Notes under the pieces: model-generated
Told to the model about the DNA's origin: nothing
Seen by the model: only the letters and a program-made list of their open reading frames with translations
Databases searched by the model: none
Translations under genes and position numbers: made by a program
Source: Flavobacterium sp.
Lineage (GTDB): Bacteria; Bacteroidota; Bacteroidia; Flavobacteriales; Flavobacteriaceae
Length of the DNA stretch: 7,519 bases
Assembly (NCBI GenBank): GCA_019105125.1
Contig: JAHRWO010000008.1
Coordinates: forward strand, 1-7,519
Direction: 5' to 3'
Part shown: in pieces, positions 6,577-7,519 of the stretch
Layout of the letters: every line of letters begins with the position of its first letter
How positions within the stretch are numbered: position 1 is the first letter of the stretch

Positions 6577-7519
6577 AATTAAAATTGCACATGTTTTACA
6601 CTCAGTTGGCGGTGTAGATGTGTCTGTAAGAATAATAACAGAGAATCTCAATTCAGATTTATTTGAAAATGTTATCATTCACGGTATTGATGACACGAAT
6701 AAACCCTTTATTGATAATAAAAATCAAAAAATTAAAGACTATAAATTACCAATATACAGAAATATTTCCCTCATTAAGGATCTAAAAGCCCTGATGTATG
6801 CTTACCAAATAATTAAAAATGAGCGCCCACATTTAATACATGCACATAGCTCTAAAGGAGGAGTTTTAGGAAGATTAGTAGGAAAATGGCTAAACATCAA
6901 AGTTCTTTACACACCTCAGGCATTTTCTTATTTAAGTACAGAAAACACTTTAAAAAAGAAATTATATTTATTAATAGAGAAAACCTTGGCTTTTAAAAAT
7001 AGTTATGTATTAGCTTCATCCAATTCTGAAAGAGTTAGAGCAATAAATGAAGTTGGTTATCCCGAAGACAAGGTATTGTTGTTTAATAACAGTATAAAAC
7101 CTATTCATGATTTTAAATCTAGTACTATAAAATTACCAGAATCATATATTTGTACAGTAGGTAGGCCTTCTTATCAAAAGAATATTGAATTTATGATAAA
7201 AGTTTTTAAAGAAGTTAGTAATGAAAAAGCTATCAGTTTGGTAATAATGGGTGTTGGACACCACAGTGATAGATTAAAAACAGTTCAAAATTTAATTCAT
7301 GAGCTAGATTTAGATGATAAAGTAGTTTTACTAGAATGGACAAGCAGGGAAACTATTTTTGATATAGTAAAACAATCAAAGCTATACATCTCAACAGCTC
7401 GCTATGAAGGCCTTCCTTATTCGGTAATAGAAAGTTTGGCTCTTGGTGTACCTGCTGTTGTTTCAGATGCTGATGGGAATAGAGATTTAATAATAAACGG
7501 TATCAATGGATATGTTATT
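6569..7519 (+). CDS. Family 4 (GT-B fold) glycosyltransferase, 3'-truncated
   Basis: The frame opens at ATG 6569 and stays open for 317 codons to the right edge. The protein begins M-H-K-I-K-I-A-H-V-L-H-S-V-G-G-V, the usual first strand and glycine loop of a GT4 enzyme. P-H-L-I-H-A-H-S-S-K-G-G (87-98) matches the acceptor-side region of bacterial polysaccharide GT4s. The C-terminal donor domain begins near V-G-R-P-S-Y-Q-K-N (197-205), and the E-X7-E motif is present as E-G-L-P-Y-S-V-I-E with Glu280 and Glu288, followed by S-L-A-L-G-V-P-A-V. Family members are usually 360-390 residues, so perhaps 50-70 are missing. The enzyme should be cytoplasmic or peripheral to the inner membrane and transfer a sugar from a nucleotide donor to the lipid-linked repeat unit. 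The start overlaps the upstream membrane-protein gene by 8 bp, indicating the same operon and likely translational coupling. Confidence 0.9.
   Translation, partial: MHKIKIAHVLHSVGGVDVSVRIITENLNSDLFENVIIHGIDDTNKPFIDNKNQKIKDYKLPIYRNISLIKDLKALMYAYQIIKNERPHLIHAHSSKGGVLGRLVGKWLNIKVLYTPQAFSYLSTENTLKKKLYLLIEKTLAFKNSYVLASSNSERVRAINEVGYPEDKVLLFNNSIKPIHDFKSSTIKLPESYICTVGRPSYQKNIEFMIKVFKEVSNEKAISLVIMGVGHHSDRLKTVQNLIHELDLDDKVVLLEWTSRETIFDIVKQSKLYISTARYEGLPYSVIESLALGVPAVVSDADGNRDLIINGINGYVI

Noticed and set aside
1..7519. Mobile elements, CRISPR arrays, tRNA or rRNA genes
   Set aside because: I found no transposase or integrase motifs, no regularly spaced repeats, and no tRNA- or rRNA-like sequence. Nearly all of the window is accounted for by coding sequence, with the longest gene-free stretch being 76 bases.

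Overview
The window reads as chromosomal DNA from a member of the Flavobacteriaceae (Bacteroidota), probably Flavobacterium-like. The evidence is a strongly AT-rich sequence, start codons preceded by A-rich stretches rather than Shine-Dalgarno sites, a textbook Bacteroidota promoter (TTTG-N20-TAGATTTG at 1294-1325), lipoproteins with short signal peptides ending in TSC, and a head-GIN (DUF2807) protein, a family common in this phylum. All recognised genes lie on the + strand.

Region 1 (1-1305) holds cell-envelope genes. It starts with the C-terminal part of an outer-membrane beta-barrel, probably a PagL-like acyloxyacyl hydrolase (lipid A deacylase), cut by the left edge. One base after its stop comes a head-GIN lipoprotein. 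Region 2 (1306-1976) has its own promoter, a 185-residue lipoprotein of unknown function, and a perfect 13-bp hairpin that probably ends that transcript.

Region 3 (1977-7519, running off the right edge) is a tightly packed surface-polysaccharide operon. Its genes are a Wzx-type flippase (apparently starting at TTG), a first Wzy/ligase-family membrane protein, a family 2 glycosyltransferase, a second Wzy/WaaL-like membrane protein, and a family 4 glycosyltransferase that is complete at its start but cut by the right edge. Gaps are 3 bp or less, and the last three junctions overlap by 4, 4 and 8 bp, so co-transcription and translational coupling are likely.

In the expected Wzx/Wzy scheme, the cytoplasmic glycosyltransferases add sugars to a lipid-linked repeat unit and the flippase moves it across the inner membrane. 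One Wzy-like protein would then polymerise the units, and the other may polymerise a second linkage or ligate the chain to lipid A-core. The glycan (O-antigen, capsule or exopolysaccharide) cannot be told from this window. I see no mobile element, CRISPR array, tRNA or rRNA, and no clearly new system. The points most worth following are the paired Wzy/ligase-family genes, the unknown lipoprotein with its own promoter and terminator, and the hairpin and non-ATG start at the head of the polysaccharide operon.
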